Positions 1-7,847 of a stretch of DNA of 64,000 bases are shown piece by piece (position 1 is the first letter of the stretch; every line of letters starts with the position of its first letter). The notes beneath the pieces were generated by a model. That model searched no databases, was not told where the DNA came from, and saw only the letters and a program-made list of their open reading frames with translations. This stretch comes from Stenotrophomonas rhizophila (GTDB lineage: Bacteria; Pseudomonadota; Gammaproteobacteria; Xanthomonadales; Xanthomonadaceae). The stretch spans positions 911,586 to 975,585 of the forward strand of contig NZ_RJKV01000001.1 in NCBI RefSeq assembly GCF_003751305.1. Reading direction: 5' to 3'. The position numbers were made by a program, and so were the translations under genes.

Positions 1-58
1 GCAACGTACATCTGGCCGGCGTTTACGCAGGCGGGGTGCCCCCTTTCTTCCGAGCACG

Positions 59-958
59 ATGTCCTTGTCCCTTTCCGGTCTCATCACCGCGCTGGCGACG
101 CCCTTCCAGGCGAACGGCGCATTGGATCCCGACGGTTGGCAGCGCCTGCTGCACCTGCAACTGGAGGGTGGTGTTCACGGGGTGGTGGTGGCCGGTTCGA
201 CCGGTGAAGCCGCGGCCCTGTCCGACGACGAATACGACCAGTTGCTGCGCAGTGCGGTCAAAACCGTCGCCGGGCGCATCCCGGTGCTGGCCGGGACCGG
301 GCTGTCGGGGACGGCCAAAACCATCGAGCAGACCCGCCGGGCGGCCGCCAATGGCGCCACCCATGCGCTGGTGGTGACCCCGCCGTACGTGCGCCCCACG
401 CAGGCTGGCCTGATCGCGCATTACCGCGCCGTGGCCGACCAGGGCGGCCTGCCGGTCATCCTGTACAACGTGCCCGGCCGCACCGGCTGCGACATGCTGC
501 CCGAGACCGTGGCCGAACTGGCCCGGCACCCGAACATCGTGGGCATCAAGGAGGCGGTCGGCGATGTGGGCCGCGTCAATGCCCTGCTGGCGCTGCGTTC
601 GCCGGATTTCGCCATCCTCAGCGGTGACGACGGTACGGCCGCGCGCTCGATCCTGTCCGGCGTGGATGGCCTGATCTCGGTGGGCTCCAACGCCCTGCCG
701 GGCGCGTATCGCCGGATGTGCGATCTTGCGGCGGCCGGTGAGCGCGAGGCGACCGAGGCGTGGGATGCGCGCCTGGAACCGTTCCATGAATTCTGCGGCG
801 TGGAGTCCAATCCGATTCCGGTGAAGGACCTGCTGCGCCGGATCGGCATTGGTGACGGCCTGCGCCTGCCGCTGCTGCCCTTGTCCGCGGCCCATCACGC
901 CGCTGCCGAACACCTGGCCACCGATATCGGTGCGCTGGAAGCACTATCCAACCACTGA
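59..958 (+). CDS. dapA: 4-hydroxy-tetrahydrodipicolinate synthase
   Basis: Cytoplasmic enzyme that condenses pyruvate with aspartate semialdehyde, the first committed step of lysine and diaminopimelate synthesis. The 299-residue product has the full TIM-barrel length of the family. Visible landmarks are the GSTGE loop near residues 46-50, Tyr136 in the YNVPGRTG motif, and the Schiff-base Lys164 in the IVGIKEAVG motif. The ATG at 59 has only a weak Shine-Dalgarno. A BamC-like lipoprotein gene follows 26 bp after the stop, the same dapA-nlpB order as in enterobacteria. Related N-acetylneuraminate lyase or KDG aldolase members are possible, but gene context and motifs favour DapA. Confidence 0.95.
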   Translation: MSLSLSGLITALATPFQANGALDPDGWQRLLHLQLEGGVHGVVVAGSTGEAAALSDDEYDQLLRSAVKTVAGRIPVLAGTGLSGTAKTIEQTRRAAANGATHALVVTPPYVRPTQAGLIAHYRAVADQGGLPVILYNVPGRTGCDMLPETVAELARHPNIVGIKEAVGDVGRVNALLALRSPDFAILSGDDGTAARSILSGVDGLISVGSNALPGAYRRMCDLAAAGEREATEAWDARLEPFHEFCGVESNPIPVKDLLRRIGIGDGLRLPLLPLSAAHHAAAEHLATDIGALEALSNH

Positions 959-984
959 TCACAGTGGTCACTCAGGAGATTCCC

Positions 985-1512
985 ATGCGTCAATCCGTTT
1001 CCGCCTTCCGCGTGCTGTCCTTCGCGATCCTGGCCACCGCCACCCTCGTCGGCACCACCGGTTGCTTCAAGCGTGGCGCCAAGGGCGACTATGCCCTGGC
1101 CCCGGAAGTGCGTCCGCTGGAAGTGCCGCCGGATCTGAACGTCCCGGCTGGCCAGGCCGCTGCCACCGCCGCCGTCGCCAGTTCGACGCTGGCGTCGCAG
1201 GCCGCGCGTCCGGCCCCGGCCGCGAATCCGGCCGCCGCCAACAACGCCGGCTTCACCGTGCCGGGCACCAAGGAAGAGGTGTTCGCCAAGGTCGGCACCG
1301 CCCTGGAGACCGTTGACGGCGTGAAGATCGCCAGCAAGGCCCAGCTGCTGGGTTCCTACGACGTGGCCTTCGAAGGCAGCGACTTCCTGGTCCGCGTCGT
1401 TGCGGTCGATGCCGGTGCATACGTCTCGGCCGTGGATCCGCGTGGCATGCCGGCCACCGCCGCCGCCCCGACCAAGCTGCTGGGTGAGCTGAAGGCGAAG
1501 CTGGCTCCCTGA
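985..1512 (+). CDS. bamC: BamC/NlpB-like outer-membrane lipoprotein
   Basis: Probable lipoprotein of the BAM outer-membrane protein assembly complex. The start is the ATG at 985, preceded by AGGAG at 974-978; an in-frame GTG at 964 has no such site. The 175-residue product opens with a hydrophobic signal and a lipobox-like GTTGC, giving a lipidated Cys27. A short RPLEVPPDL segment typical of BamC N termini follows, then an Ala/Pro-rich linker (about 55-90) and one small C-terminal domain. It is much shorter than E. coli BamC, which has two helix-grip domains, so one domain appears to be missing. The assignment rests on position after dapA and the N-terminal motif rather than on strong similarity. 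Confidence 0.6.
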   Translation: MRQSVSAFRVLSFAILATATLVGTTGCFKRGAKGDYALAPEVRPLEVPPDLNVPAGQAAATAAVASSTLASQAARPAPAANPAAANNAGFTVPGTKEEVFAKVGTALETVDGVKIASKAQLLGSYDVAFEGSDFLVRVVAVDAGAYVSAVDPRGMPATAAAPTKLLGELKAKLAP

Positions 1513-1601
1513 AGCGCCAGCGGTAAGGCCCGGCCGCTGGCCGGGCAGGCGCGCACAGCGTGCCGTCCAGGTGCGACCTGGATGGCGTTGGAGCGGGCAG
1601 C

Positions 1602-1624
1602 AGCCGGCCAGCGGCCGGCACTAC
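1602..1624 (-). repeat. GTAG-headed palindromic repeat (SMAG-like)
   Basis: Read on the minus strand, the head GTAG is followed by the palindrome GCCGGCCGCTGGCCGGC. It sits between the convergent bamC-like and fdxA genes. The form matches the short palindromes with a GTAG head known from Stenotrophomonas. A close copy occurs at 57147-57169. Confidence 0.75.
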
Positions 1625-1646
1625 CGAAGCTGCGGGTCAGAGAAAC

Positions 1647-1673
1647 AAAAAGGGCGCCCTCGGCGCCCTTTTT
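1647..1673. terminator. bidirectional intrinsic terminator
   Basis: Stem AAGGGCGCC (1650-1658) pairs with GGCGCCCTT (1662-1670) around a 3-nt loop. It is flanked by an A-run on the left and a T-run on the right, so it can end transcription of the BamC-like gene on + and of fdxA on -. Confidence 0.85.
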
Positions 1674-1696
1674 CGTTGCTGCAAGAGCCGGGAGGC

Positions 1697-2020
1697 TCAG
1701 CGTTCCAGAAGCTTCAGCTTGTCCGGTTTGCCGTCCCATTCGCCGGCATCGGCGGGCGGGTCCTTGCGCACGGTGAGCACCGGCCAGGCCTGGGCCAGCT
1801 CGGCGTTCAGGGCGACGAATGCTTCCTGCCCGGCGGGCACGTCGTCTTCGGGGAAGATCGCGTTGACCGGGCACTCCGGTTCGCACAGGGTGCAATCGAT
1901 GCACTCATCCGGGTCGATCACCAGGAAGTTGGGGCCTTCGTGGAAGCAATCCACGGGGCACACTTCCACGCAATCGGTGTGTTTGCACTTGATGCAGTTT
2001 TCGGTGACGACGAAAGGCAT
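1697..2020 (-). CDS. fdxA: seven-iron ferredoxin FdxA
   Basis: Small soluble electron carrier with one 3Fe-4S and one 4Fe-4S cluster. The 107-residue product carries the two cysteine groups [14 protein letters not shown] (about 9-22) and [12 protein letters not shown] (about 40-51), followed by the C-terminal tail usual for FdxA. The family is about 107 residues in gamma- and alphaproteobacteria, so it is full length. It is transcribed alone toward the shared terminator at 1647-1673. The electron partner cannot be told from context. Confidence 0.93.
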   Translation of the reverse strand: MPFVVTENCIKCKHTDCVEVCPVDCFHEGPNFLVIDPDECIDCTLCEPECPVNAIFPEDDVPAGQEAFVALNAELAQAWPVLTVRKDPPADAGEWDGKPDKLKLLER

Positions 2021-2086
2021 GGGGAAATCCGGCGTTAAGCCGCGTAATTCTAGAACAGGTTGTGCCTGAATGCTGGAGCGGTGCGC

Positions 2087-2965
2087 TCAGTCGAGCAGGC
2101 CGCGCTGCCGCGCAAGGCGGTACAGGCCCCGTGCTGCAAGGTTTTCAGGGGCATTCACCGGGGTGATGCCGAGCAGCTGGAGGGCGTGGCCATAGCGCGC
2201 CGTCAGCGCGGCACTGCCCACCAGGTGGACCTTGGCGCTGGCATCGGCGAGCGCACGGATTTCATGGCCGAGCAGCACCCCGGAGAGGTAAGAAGGCGCT
2301 GCGAGGGGGGACAACCGCTCGAACAGGCCCAGCGCACGCACGCCGAACAGATGGTGCAACAGGCCCCCCGCGTCCCCGCTGCGCTGCACGCCCTGCGCGA
2401 AGGCGGTGGCGTCGACGCTGTCGCCGTGGTCCATCAGGCGGCCAAGCAGGCTGTGCTGGCGCAGCAGGGCGAACAGCTCGCCGGTCATGGCGGTCGCAAA
2501 ACCGGTGATCGCGCCCTGGTGCAGCGTTGCCCACTTGCTGTGCGTGCCGGGCAGGCAGACCTGTGCAGGGCCTGCGCTGCTATCCAGACCGAACAACTGC
2601 GTCTCTTCGCCGCGCATCACGTCGGGTGTATCGCCGGCGCTTTGTACGGCCACGCCAGGCACGAACCACAGTGCATGATCAGGCAACTGCTCAACAGAGT
2701 GCGGCTGCAACGCGGCGGCCAGGTCGGCCAGGCTGGCCGGGCAGGGCAGGTAGGCCTGCTCGACCCAGCCATTGCGGCTGCCGATCATGCCGCTGAGCAG
2801 CACCGTGCCGCCCGGCCAGCCCTGCACCAGCTCGGCCAGCACGCCGGCAAAGTCGCCGTCGCAGTGCAGGATCCCGCGCGCGCTGGCGCGTTCGTCGAGG
2901 ATCGCGCCGTGCGCGTCCAGCCAATAGCCGCGCAGGCTGCTGCTGCCCCAGTCGACTGCGATCAT
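2087..2965 (-). CDS. dgoK: 2-dehydro-3-deoxygalactonokinase
   Basis: Phosphorylates 2-keto-3-deoxygalactonate with ATP in the De Ley-Doudoroff route of galactose breakdown. The ATG at 2965 overlaps the lactonase stop by four bases (ATGA), so this start is preferred; the reading frame stays open far upstream, but that part is shadow. The 292-residue product begins with the DgoK hallmark IAVDWGSSSLRGYW, and has the SGMIGSRNGW and LPGTHSKWA segments typical of the family. It is the last gene of the five-gene minus-strand operon starting at 6391. Confidence 0.93.
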   Translation of the reverse strand: MIAVDWGSSSLRGYWLDAHGAILDERASARGILHCDGDFAGVLAELVQGWPGGTVLLSGMIGSRNGWVEQAYLPCPASLADLAAALQPHSVEQLPDHALWFVPGVAVQSAGDTPDVMRGEETQLFGLDSSAGPAQVCLPGTHSKWATLHQGAITGFATAMTGELFALLRQHSLLGRLMDHGDSVDATAFAQGVQRSGDAGGLLHHLFGVRALGLFERLSPLAAPSYLSGVLLGHEIRALADASAKVHLVGSAALTARYGHALQLLGITPVNAPENLAARGLYRLARQRGLLD

Positions 2966-3867
2966 CCGCGGATCCGGCTCTCGGGCAGGCCCGGCTGCGC
3001 CTGGCGTGCGCTGAACAGGCTGCCGGCGTGCGTGCTCGCAGCGAGTTCCTCCGGCGTATGGTCCAGCCGTGAGCTGATGACATACAGCGTGCGCAGATCG
3101 CTCCCGCCAAAGGCGACGCAGGTGGGGTGTTTGACCGGGACCGGCTGGATCTGCAGCAGCGTGCCATCGGGTGCATAGCAGCTCACCTGGCGTGCGCGCC
3201 ATTGCGCGTTCCACACGCGTCCGGCGGCATCCACGGCCGAGCCATCGGGTTCGGCGGCGGTATTGGCCAGCGCGGTGAATTCGCGCACGTTGGTGGTGCG
3301 GGCCTGCTCGGGATCGTAATCGCAGGCCATGATCCGCGGCGATACCGAGTCGCACCAGTACATCGTGCGGCCATCGAGGCTGAAGCTGATCGCGTTGGAA
3401 ATGACGATGCCCGGCAGCGGTAACTCGCGCAGGCCGTGGCGGGTGGAGTACTGGTAGAAGCGGCCATCGGCAGCGCGTCCGGGGTGCTCGTTCATGGTGC
3501 CGAACACGAAGTTGCCGTCGCGGTCGGCGCGGCCATCGTTGCTGCGCGTGTAGGCGTTGAGTGGGTCCACGTCGGCCAGCCACTGCAGCGGCAGCGCATC
3601 ATCGGTGGCCGTGGCCAGATCGGCGCGGTGCAATGAACTCACCAGCGCCACCAGCAGCGTGCCATCCTCGAACAGGCCGATGCAGCCGGGCCGGTCCGGC
3701 AGCGTCCAATGCCGGGTGGTGCCACGCTCGGGGTGGTGTTCCCACAGCCGGCGTTCGGCGATGTCGATCCACAGCACGCTCTGCCGCTGTTCGCACCAGA
3801 GCACGCCTTCGCCATGGGTGCAGCGGCTGTCCACCGCCAGCGTGGCCGGGGCCAGTTCAACGCTCAT
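2962..3867 (-). CDS. SMP-30/gluconolactonase family sugar lactonase
   Basis: Probable sugar-acid lactonase hydrolysing galactono-lactone to galactonate. The 301-residue sequence is a six-bladed propeller of the SMP-30/regucalcin type. The HGEGVLW segment near residue 18 holds the first metal-binding Glu. The TRSNDGRADRDGNFVFGTM stretch near 107-125 and the NAISFSLDGRTMYWCDS stretch near 160 carry the Asn and Asp metal ligands of the family. Its place between dgoD and dgoK argues for a galactonolactone substrate, though gluconolactone or xylonolactone cannot be excluded. The stop overlaps the dgoK start. Confidence 0.87.
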   Translation of the reverse strand: MSVELAPATLAVDSRCTHGEGVLWCEQRQSVLWIDIAERRLWEHHPERGTTRHWTLPDRPGCIGLFEDGTLLVALVSSLHRADLATATDDALPLQWLADVDPLNAYTRSNDGRADRDGNFVFGTMNEHPGRAADGRFYQYSTRHGLRELPLPGIVISNAISFSLDGRTMYWCDSVSPRIMACDYDPEQARTTNVREFTALANTAAEPDGSAVDAAGRVWNAQWRARQVSCYAPDGTLLQIQPVPVKHPTCVAFGGSDLRTLYVISSRLDHTPEELAASTHAGSLFSARQAQPGLPESRIRG

Positions 3868-3873
3868 CGCGGC

Positions 3874-5022
3874 TCACCACTCGGCAACGGAGCCATCGGC
3901 GTGGCGCCAGACGGGGTTGCGCCAGTCAGGCGGATTCTCATGGGCATGGCGCAGGCGCTCCTCGTCGATTTCTACGCCCAGCCCGGGTTTGGGCAGGGCG
4001 GCGATGCTGCCATGGTCGCAGTGGAAGTCGTCCTTGTTCAACACGTAATCGAGCAGGTCGGCGCCCTGGTTGTAGTGGATGCCGATGCTCTGTTCCTGCA
4101 GCACCGCGTTGTGCGAGACGAAATCCAGCTGCAGGCAGGCGGCGAGTGCGACCGGGCCGAGCGGGCAGTGCGGTGCGAGCGCGACATCGTAGGCCTCGGC
4201 CATCGCGGCGATCTTGAGGCACTCGGTGAGACCCCCCGCGTGCGAGAGATCAGGCTGCAGCAGCGAGAGCCCACCGTTGGCGAGCACCTGCTTGAATTCG
4301 AAGCGCGAGTACATGCGCTCACCGGCCGCCAGCGGAATCGAGGTGGCCGCGGCCAGGCGCGGGTAGTACTCGGCCTGTTCGGGCAGCACCGGTTCTTCCA
4401 CGAACAACGGGCGGTACGGCTCCAGTTCCTTGAGCAGCACGCGCGCCATCGGGGCGCCGACCCGGCCGTGGAAGTCCACGCCGAAATCGATGCTGTCGCC
4501 GAATGCATCGCGCAGCGCGGCCACCTTGGCGATGGCGGCATCCACGCGGCGCGGGCTGTCCAGCAGCTGCATCTCTTCGGTGCCGTTGAACTTGAACGTA
4601 TCAAAGCCGAGCTCGCGGTAACGATGCACCTGCTCGACCAGATCGGCCGGGCGGTCGCCGCCGACCCAACGGTAGGTCTTCATGCGGTCGCGCACCAGAC
4701 CGCCGAGCAACTGGTACACCGGCACGCCGAGCGCTTTGCCCTTGATGTCCCACAGCGCCTGGTCGATCCCGGCGATGGCACTCATCAGGATCGCGCCGCC
4801 GCGGTAGAAGCTGCCGCGATACATCGTCTGCCACAGGTCGTTGATCCGGGTCGGGTCCTGCCCGATCAGATACTCCGACAGCTCATGCACGGCCGCGTCC
4901 ACGGTGCGCGCGCGGCCCTCGATGACCGGCTCGCCCCAGCCGGTGATGCCCTCGTCGGTCTCGATCTTCAGGAACAGCCAGCGCGGTGCGGCGTGATAGG
5001 TAACCAGTCGGGTGATCTTCAT
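3874..5022 (-). CDS. dgoD: D-galactonate dehydratase
   Basis: Enolase-superfamily enzyme converting D-galactonate to 2-keto-3-deoxygalactonate. The 382-residue product has the same length as E. coli DgoD. The GWGEPVIEG capping motif lies near 28-36. Mg ligands come in order in VDFHGR, VEEPV and AGERMYSR, and the catalytic His lies in the APHCPLGP segment near 285. The start overlaps the dgoA stop by four bases, indicating translational coupling. Order and content of the operon match the substrate assignment. Confidence 0.95.
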   Translation of the reverse strand: MKITRLVTYHAAPRWLFLKIETDEGITGWGEPVIEGRARTVDAAVHELSEYLIGQDPTRINDLWQTMYRGSFYRGGAILMSAIAGIDQALWDIKGKALGVPVYQLLGGLVRDRMKTYRWVGGDRPADLVEQVHRYRELGFDTFKFNGTEEMQLLDSPRRVDAAIAKVAALRDAFGDSIDFGVDFHGRVGAPMARVLLKELEPYRPLFVEEPVLPEQAEYYPRLAAATSIPLAAGERMYSRFEFKQVLANGGLSLLQPDLSHAGGLTECLKIAAMAEAYDVALAPHCPLGPVALAACLQLDFVSHNAVLQEQSIGIHYNQGADLLDYVLNKDDFHCDHGSIAALPKPGLGVEIDEERLRHAHENPPDWRNPVWRHADGSVAEW

Positions 5023-5639
5023 CCGTGCGTAGTCCGGTAGGCCTGGAGGAACGCCTGGGCCTGCTCGCGGGTACGCTGCAGCGGCTGGGCGGGTTGATAG
5101 AGATCGCCCCCGATGCCGGCACCGACCGCACCGGCGGCGAGGTAGCTGGCGAGGGAATCCGGGGTCACGCCGCCGACCACGTACAACGGCAGCTCGCGCG
5201 GCAGCACCGAGCGCAGGGCGCGCACGTGGCCGGGACCGTAAGTGGCGGCGGGGAACAGCTTGAGCATCTGCGCGCCGGCGTCGATCGCATCGAACGCCTC
5301 GCTGGCGGTGGCGAACCCGGCCATCACCTGCAGGCCGCGATCCACCGCGTGGCGGATCAGTGCGGGCCGGGTGTTGGGGGTGACGATGAAGCGTGCACCG
5401 ATCTCCACCAGGGCATCCACCTGCTGCTCGCGCAACACCGTACCGCCGCCGATCCAGGCGTGCGCACCGAAGGCCTGCTGCGCGCGGGCGATGCTGTCTT
5501 CCCAGCGCGGCGAGTTCAACGGGACTTCGATCGCATCGAAGCCGGTCTCCACCAGCGCGCCGACATGGGCGAGGGTGTCATCGGGGGTGATGCCGCGCAG
5601 GATCGCGACGAGGGGCAGTTGGAAGATCGGGGCGCTCAT
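5019..5639 (-). CDS. dgoA: 2-dehydro-3-deoxy-6-phosphogalactonate aldolase
   Basis: Class I aldolase that splits KDPGal into pyruvate and glyceraldehyde 3-phosphate. The 206-residue product is of the KDPG/KDPGal aldolase family. The substrate-binding Glu lies in [11 protein letters not shown] (about residue 37) and the Schiff-base Lys in [12 protein letters not shown] (about 126). The second family member in this window, Eda at 41692, serves the Entner-Doudoroff pathway; the LNSP and YGPGH segments and the neighbours separate DgoA from it. It lies 2 bp after the SDR gene and overlaps dgoD. Confidence 0.93.
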   Translation of the reverse strand: MSAPIFQLPLVAILRGITPDDTLAHVGALVETGFDAIEVPLNSPRWEDSIARAQQAFGAHAWIGGGTVLREQQVDALVEIGARFIVTPNTRPALIRHAVDRGLQVMAGFATASEAFDAIDAGAQMLKLFPAATYGPGHVRALRSVLPRELPLYVVGGVTPDSLASYLAAGAVGAGIGGDLYQPAQPLQRTREQAQAFLQAYRTTHG

Positions 5640-5641
5640 GA

Positions 5642-6391
5642 TTACTCGTGGTAAAGCTGGGAACGGCCACCGTCGATCAGAATGTCGGTGGCATTGATGA
5701 AGCGGGCTTCGTCGCTGGCCAGGAACAGCGCGGTATGCGCCACTTCGCTGGGCTCACCGATGCGCTTGCAGGGCAGCAGCTGCTCCTGCGCGTGGCGCGT
5801 GGCGGCCGGATCGGCGCTGTTGGCGAACCAGGCCTCGATGCGGGGTACCAGGATCAGCCCAGGTGAAATCGAGTTGACCCGGATGCCTTGCGCCGCGTAC
5901 TCGATGCCGAGTGCTTTGCTCAGCCCGATCAGGCCGTGCTTGGCGACCGGGTAGGGGAAGGCATGCGGGATGATCCGGTGGCCATGCACCGAGGCGATGT
6001 TGACGATGGAACCGGCCTGCTGCGCCAGCATCGCCGGCAGCACCGCCCGGCACACGTTCCAGGCGCCCTTGAGGTTGAGATCCAGGCAGCGTTCCCACTG
6101 CGCGTCTTCCAGCTGCAGCGGGTCGGCGAAGACATCGGCGCCGGCGTTGTTGACCAGCACATCCACGCGGCCATGCTCGACGCGTACCGTTTCCACGAGC
6201 GTGCGAATCTCCTCGGCATCGGTGATGTCGGCCAGGCGGTGGTCGATCCGCACGTCAGGCGCACGCGCCGGGTTCAGATCCAGCCCGATCACCCGGGCGC
6301 CATGCTCGGCGAACAGTGCGGCGGTGGCCGCGCCGATGCCGCTGGCCGCGCCGGTGACCAGCGCGATCTTGTCCTGCAGTCGTTTACTCAT
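5642..6391 (-). CDS. SDR-family sugar 1-dehydrogenase (probable galactose dehydrogenase)
   Basis: NAD(P)-dependent short-chain dehydrogenase, probably oxidising galactose to galactonolactone as the first step of this operon. The ATG at 6391 gives 249 residues, the normal classical-SDR length; an open extension to 6520 is GC-rich shadow. The nucleotide-binding TGAASGIG lies at 13-20, NNAG at 81-84, and the catalytic Ser134, Tyr147 and Lys151 (YPVAK) are all present. Oxidation of fucose, xylose or another aldose is possible, since the locus may also release fucose; the downstream dgo genes favour galactose. Confidence 0.8.
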   Translation of the reverse strand: MSKRLQDKIALVTGAASGIGAATAALFAEHGARVIGLDLNPARAPDVRIDHRLADITDAEEIRTLVETVRVEHGRVDVLVNNAGADVFADPLQLEDAQWERCLDLNLKGAWNVCRAVLPAMLAQQAGSIVNIASVHGHRIIPHAFPYPVAKHGLIGLSKALGIEYAAQGIRVNSISPGLILVPRIEAWFANSADPAATRHAQEQLLPCKRIGEPSEVAHTALFLASDEARFINATDILIDGGRSQLYHE

Positions 6392-6541
6392 CGAACAGTG
6401 TGTCCAGGGACGGAGCCAACGGCAGACGGTACGACAAAGCGGATGCGGACAAAGCAGGCTCCAGAAATCGGCGGGCGCGGCGGGCGCTGGCGGGCTGGCA
6501 GCCGGGGGCGGCGCAGCCATACGGTCAGGGTTGCGTGCGAA

Positions 6542-6594
6542 GGTATTCTTATCAAATGAAATTTTTCGGGATATCTATTCCCCCGGCGAATACC
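6542..6594. promoter_or_regulatory. dyad operator between the galactose operon and the LysR gene
   Basis: The sequence TATTC, seven bases, GAATA lies at 6576-6592, and an extra GTATTC half-site sits at 6543-6548. The same dyad recurs at 7634-7652 before the TonB receptor gene. Interrupted dyads of this size are the usual binding sites of LysR-type regulators, and the site lies 41 bp before the LysR start and about 185 bp from the divergent SDR start. The recognising protein is inferred. Confidence 0.55.
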
Positions 6595-6632
6595 GTGATT
6601 CAATGCGGCGATCAACGCAGAACGGATGTGTG

Positions 6633-7595
6633 ATGACGACCGCACCTGGCCCTTGGACAAATGCCTCCCGGCTCAAGACCCGGCATTTGATGTTGTTGTT
6701 GCACCTGCACGAACACGGCTCGGTGCTGCGTGCCGCCGAAGCCGCCGCCATGACCCAGCCGGCTGCCTCCAAATTGCTGGCGGAGATGGAGGACATGCTC
6801 GGGGTGAAGCTGTTCGAGCGGCACGCCCGCGGCGTGGAGCCGACCTGGTACGGGCAGGTGCTGATCCGGCGCGCGCGCTCGGCGATGTCGGAGATCGGCC
6901 GGGCGACCGAAGAAATCGCCGCGCTGCGCAGCGGGCATATGGGGCAGGTCTCGATCGGTACCGTGGTCAACCCGGGCACCAACCTGGTGCCGCAGGCGAT
7001 CGCCGAGGTGAAGCGCGAGTTTCCGGACATCCTGGTCCGGGTCGAGATGGACTACAGCCGGCCGCTGGTGGCGCGACTGCTGGATGGCCAGCTGGATCTG
7101 GTGATCGGCCGCATCCTGGGACCCGAGGGCGCTGCGGACCTCACCTTCGAAGCGCTGGCGGACGAGCCGCATTCGGTGATCGCCCGTGCCGGCCATCCGC
7201 TGGCCAGTCGTGACGACCTGCACTACGCCGATCTGGCCCGGCATGGCTGGATCCTGCCGCCGGCTGACAGCGTGCTGCGCGCGCGGCTGGATGCGCTGTT
7301 CCTGGAGCAGGGCCTGCCGATTCCGCAGAACATCATCGAGACCAGCTCGCTGCCGGTGATGACCAGCCTGCTGCGCGGCAGCGATCTGCTGGCCGCGTTG
7401 CCGGTGGAATCGGTGGCGCCCTACATCCAGGCCAAGCTGCTGACCGTGCTGCCGATCGATGTGGGCGTGCGCATGGAGTCGTTCGGGATCATCTATCGGC
7501 GCGGCCACGTGTTGCCGCCGGCCGCCGAGCGCATGCTGCTGGCCCTTCGAACGACCGCGCGCTGGCTGTATCCGGGGCTGCGCGGCAGCGGCTGA
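6633..7595 (+). CDS. LysR-type regulator, GbpR/galactose-locus type
   Basis: Transcription regulator with an N-terminal winged helix-turn-helix (about residues 12-70, with the AAEAAAMTQPAASKLLAEME recognition region) and a periplasmic-binding-like effector domain (about 95-310). The ATG at 6633 gives 320 residues; an in-frame ATG at 6603 would add ten, and neither start has a strong Shine-Dalgarno. It resembles the GbpR subgroup known for control of galactose and arabinose uptake. It is divergent from the dgo operon and upstream of the receptor gene, and a shared dyad occurs next to both, so it probably senses a sugar or sugar acid of the galactose route. Confidence 0.85.
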   Translation: MTTAPGPWTNASRLKTRHLMLLLHLHEHGSVLRAAEAAAMTQPAASKLLAEMEDMLGVKLFERHARGVEPTWYGQVLIRRARSAMSEIGRATEEIAALRSGHMGQVSIGTVVNPGTNLVPQAIAEVKREFPDILVRVEMDYSRPLVARLLDGQLDLVIGRILGPEGAADLTFEALADEPHSVIARAGHPLASRDDLHYADLARHGWILPPADSVLRARLDALFLEQGLPIPQNIIETSSLPVMTSLLRGSDLLAALPVESVAPYIQAKLLTVLPIDVGVRMESFGIIYRRGHVLPPAAERMLLALRTTARWLYPGLRGSG

Positions 7596-7633
7596 AGCGG
7601 GCCGGGCCACGGCTGGTATGGGCGGCGTGAATG

Positions 7634-7669
7634 GTATTCTCCGAAGGAATACATCCTGCCCAATATTTT
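7634..7669 (+). promoter_or_regulatory. dyad operator and possible -10 for the TonB receptor gene
   Basis: GTATTC (7634-7639), seven bases, and GAATAC (7647-7652) form a perfect dyad. A possible -10 TATTTT lies at 7664-7669. The place where a -35 box would be expected is 7641-7646, inside the dyad and with no good match, which fits an activator-dependent promoter. The start of the receptor gene is at 7848. Confidence 0.5.
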
Positions 7670-7847
7670 ATTGGCATGGAATGGCTGCCGCTGCCTAAGC
7701 TGCCCGCCAGCCGACCGGAAACGACCGGACGCGTTGTACCCCGCCCCGGCATCCCGGTGGTGGGCATGACCTTACAACCTGATTGTTACAGGCGGCGCCG
7801 AACGGCGTCGTCCACCGTCAGCACATGTGTCCTGGGAGGGAAACATC

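Noticed and set aside
1-58. A possible tail of an upstream gene before dapA
   Set aside because: The 58 bases show no clear coding end, promoter or terminator.
2047-2052. TAGAAT on the minus strand before fdxA as a promoter
   Set aside because: No acceptable -35 at 16-18 bp, so the promoter call was not made.
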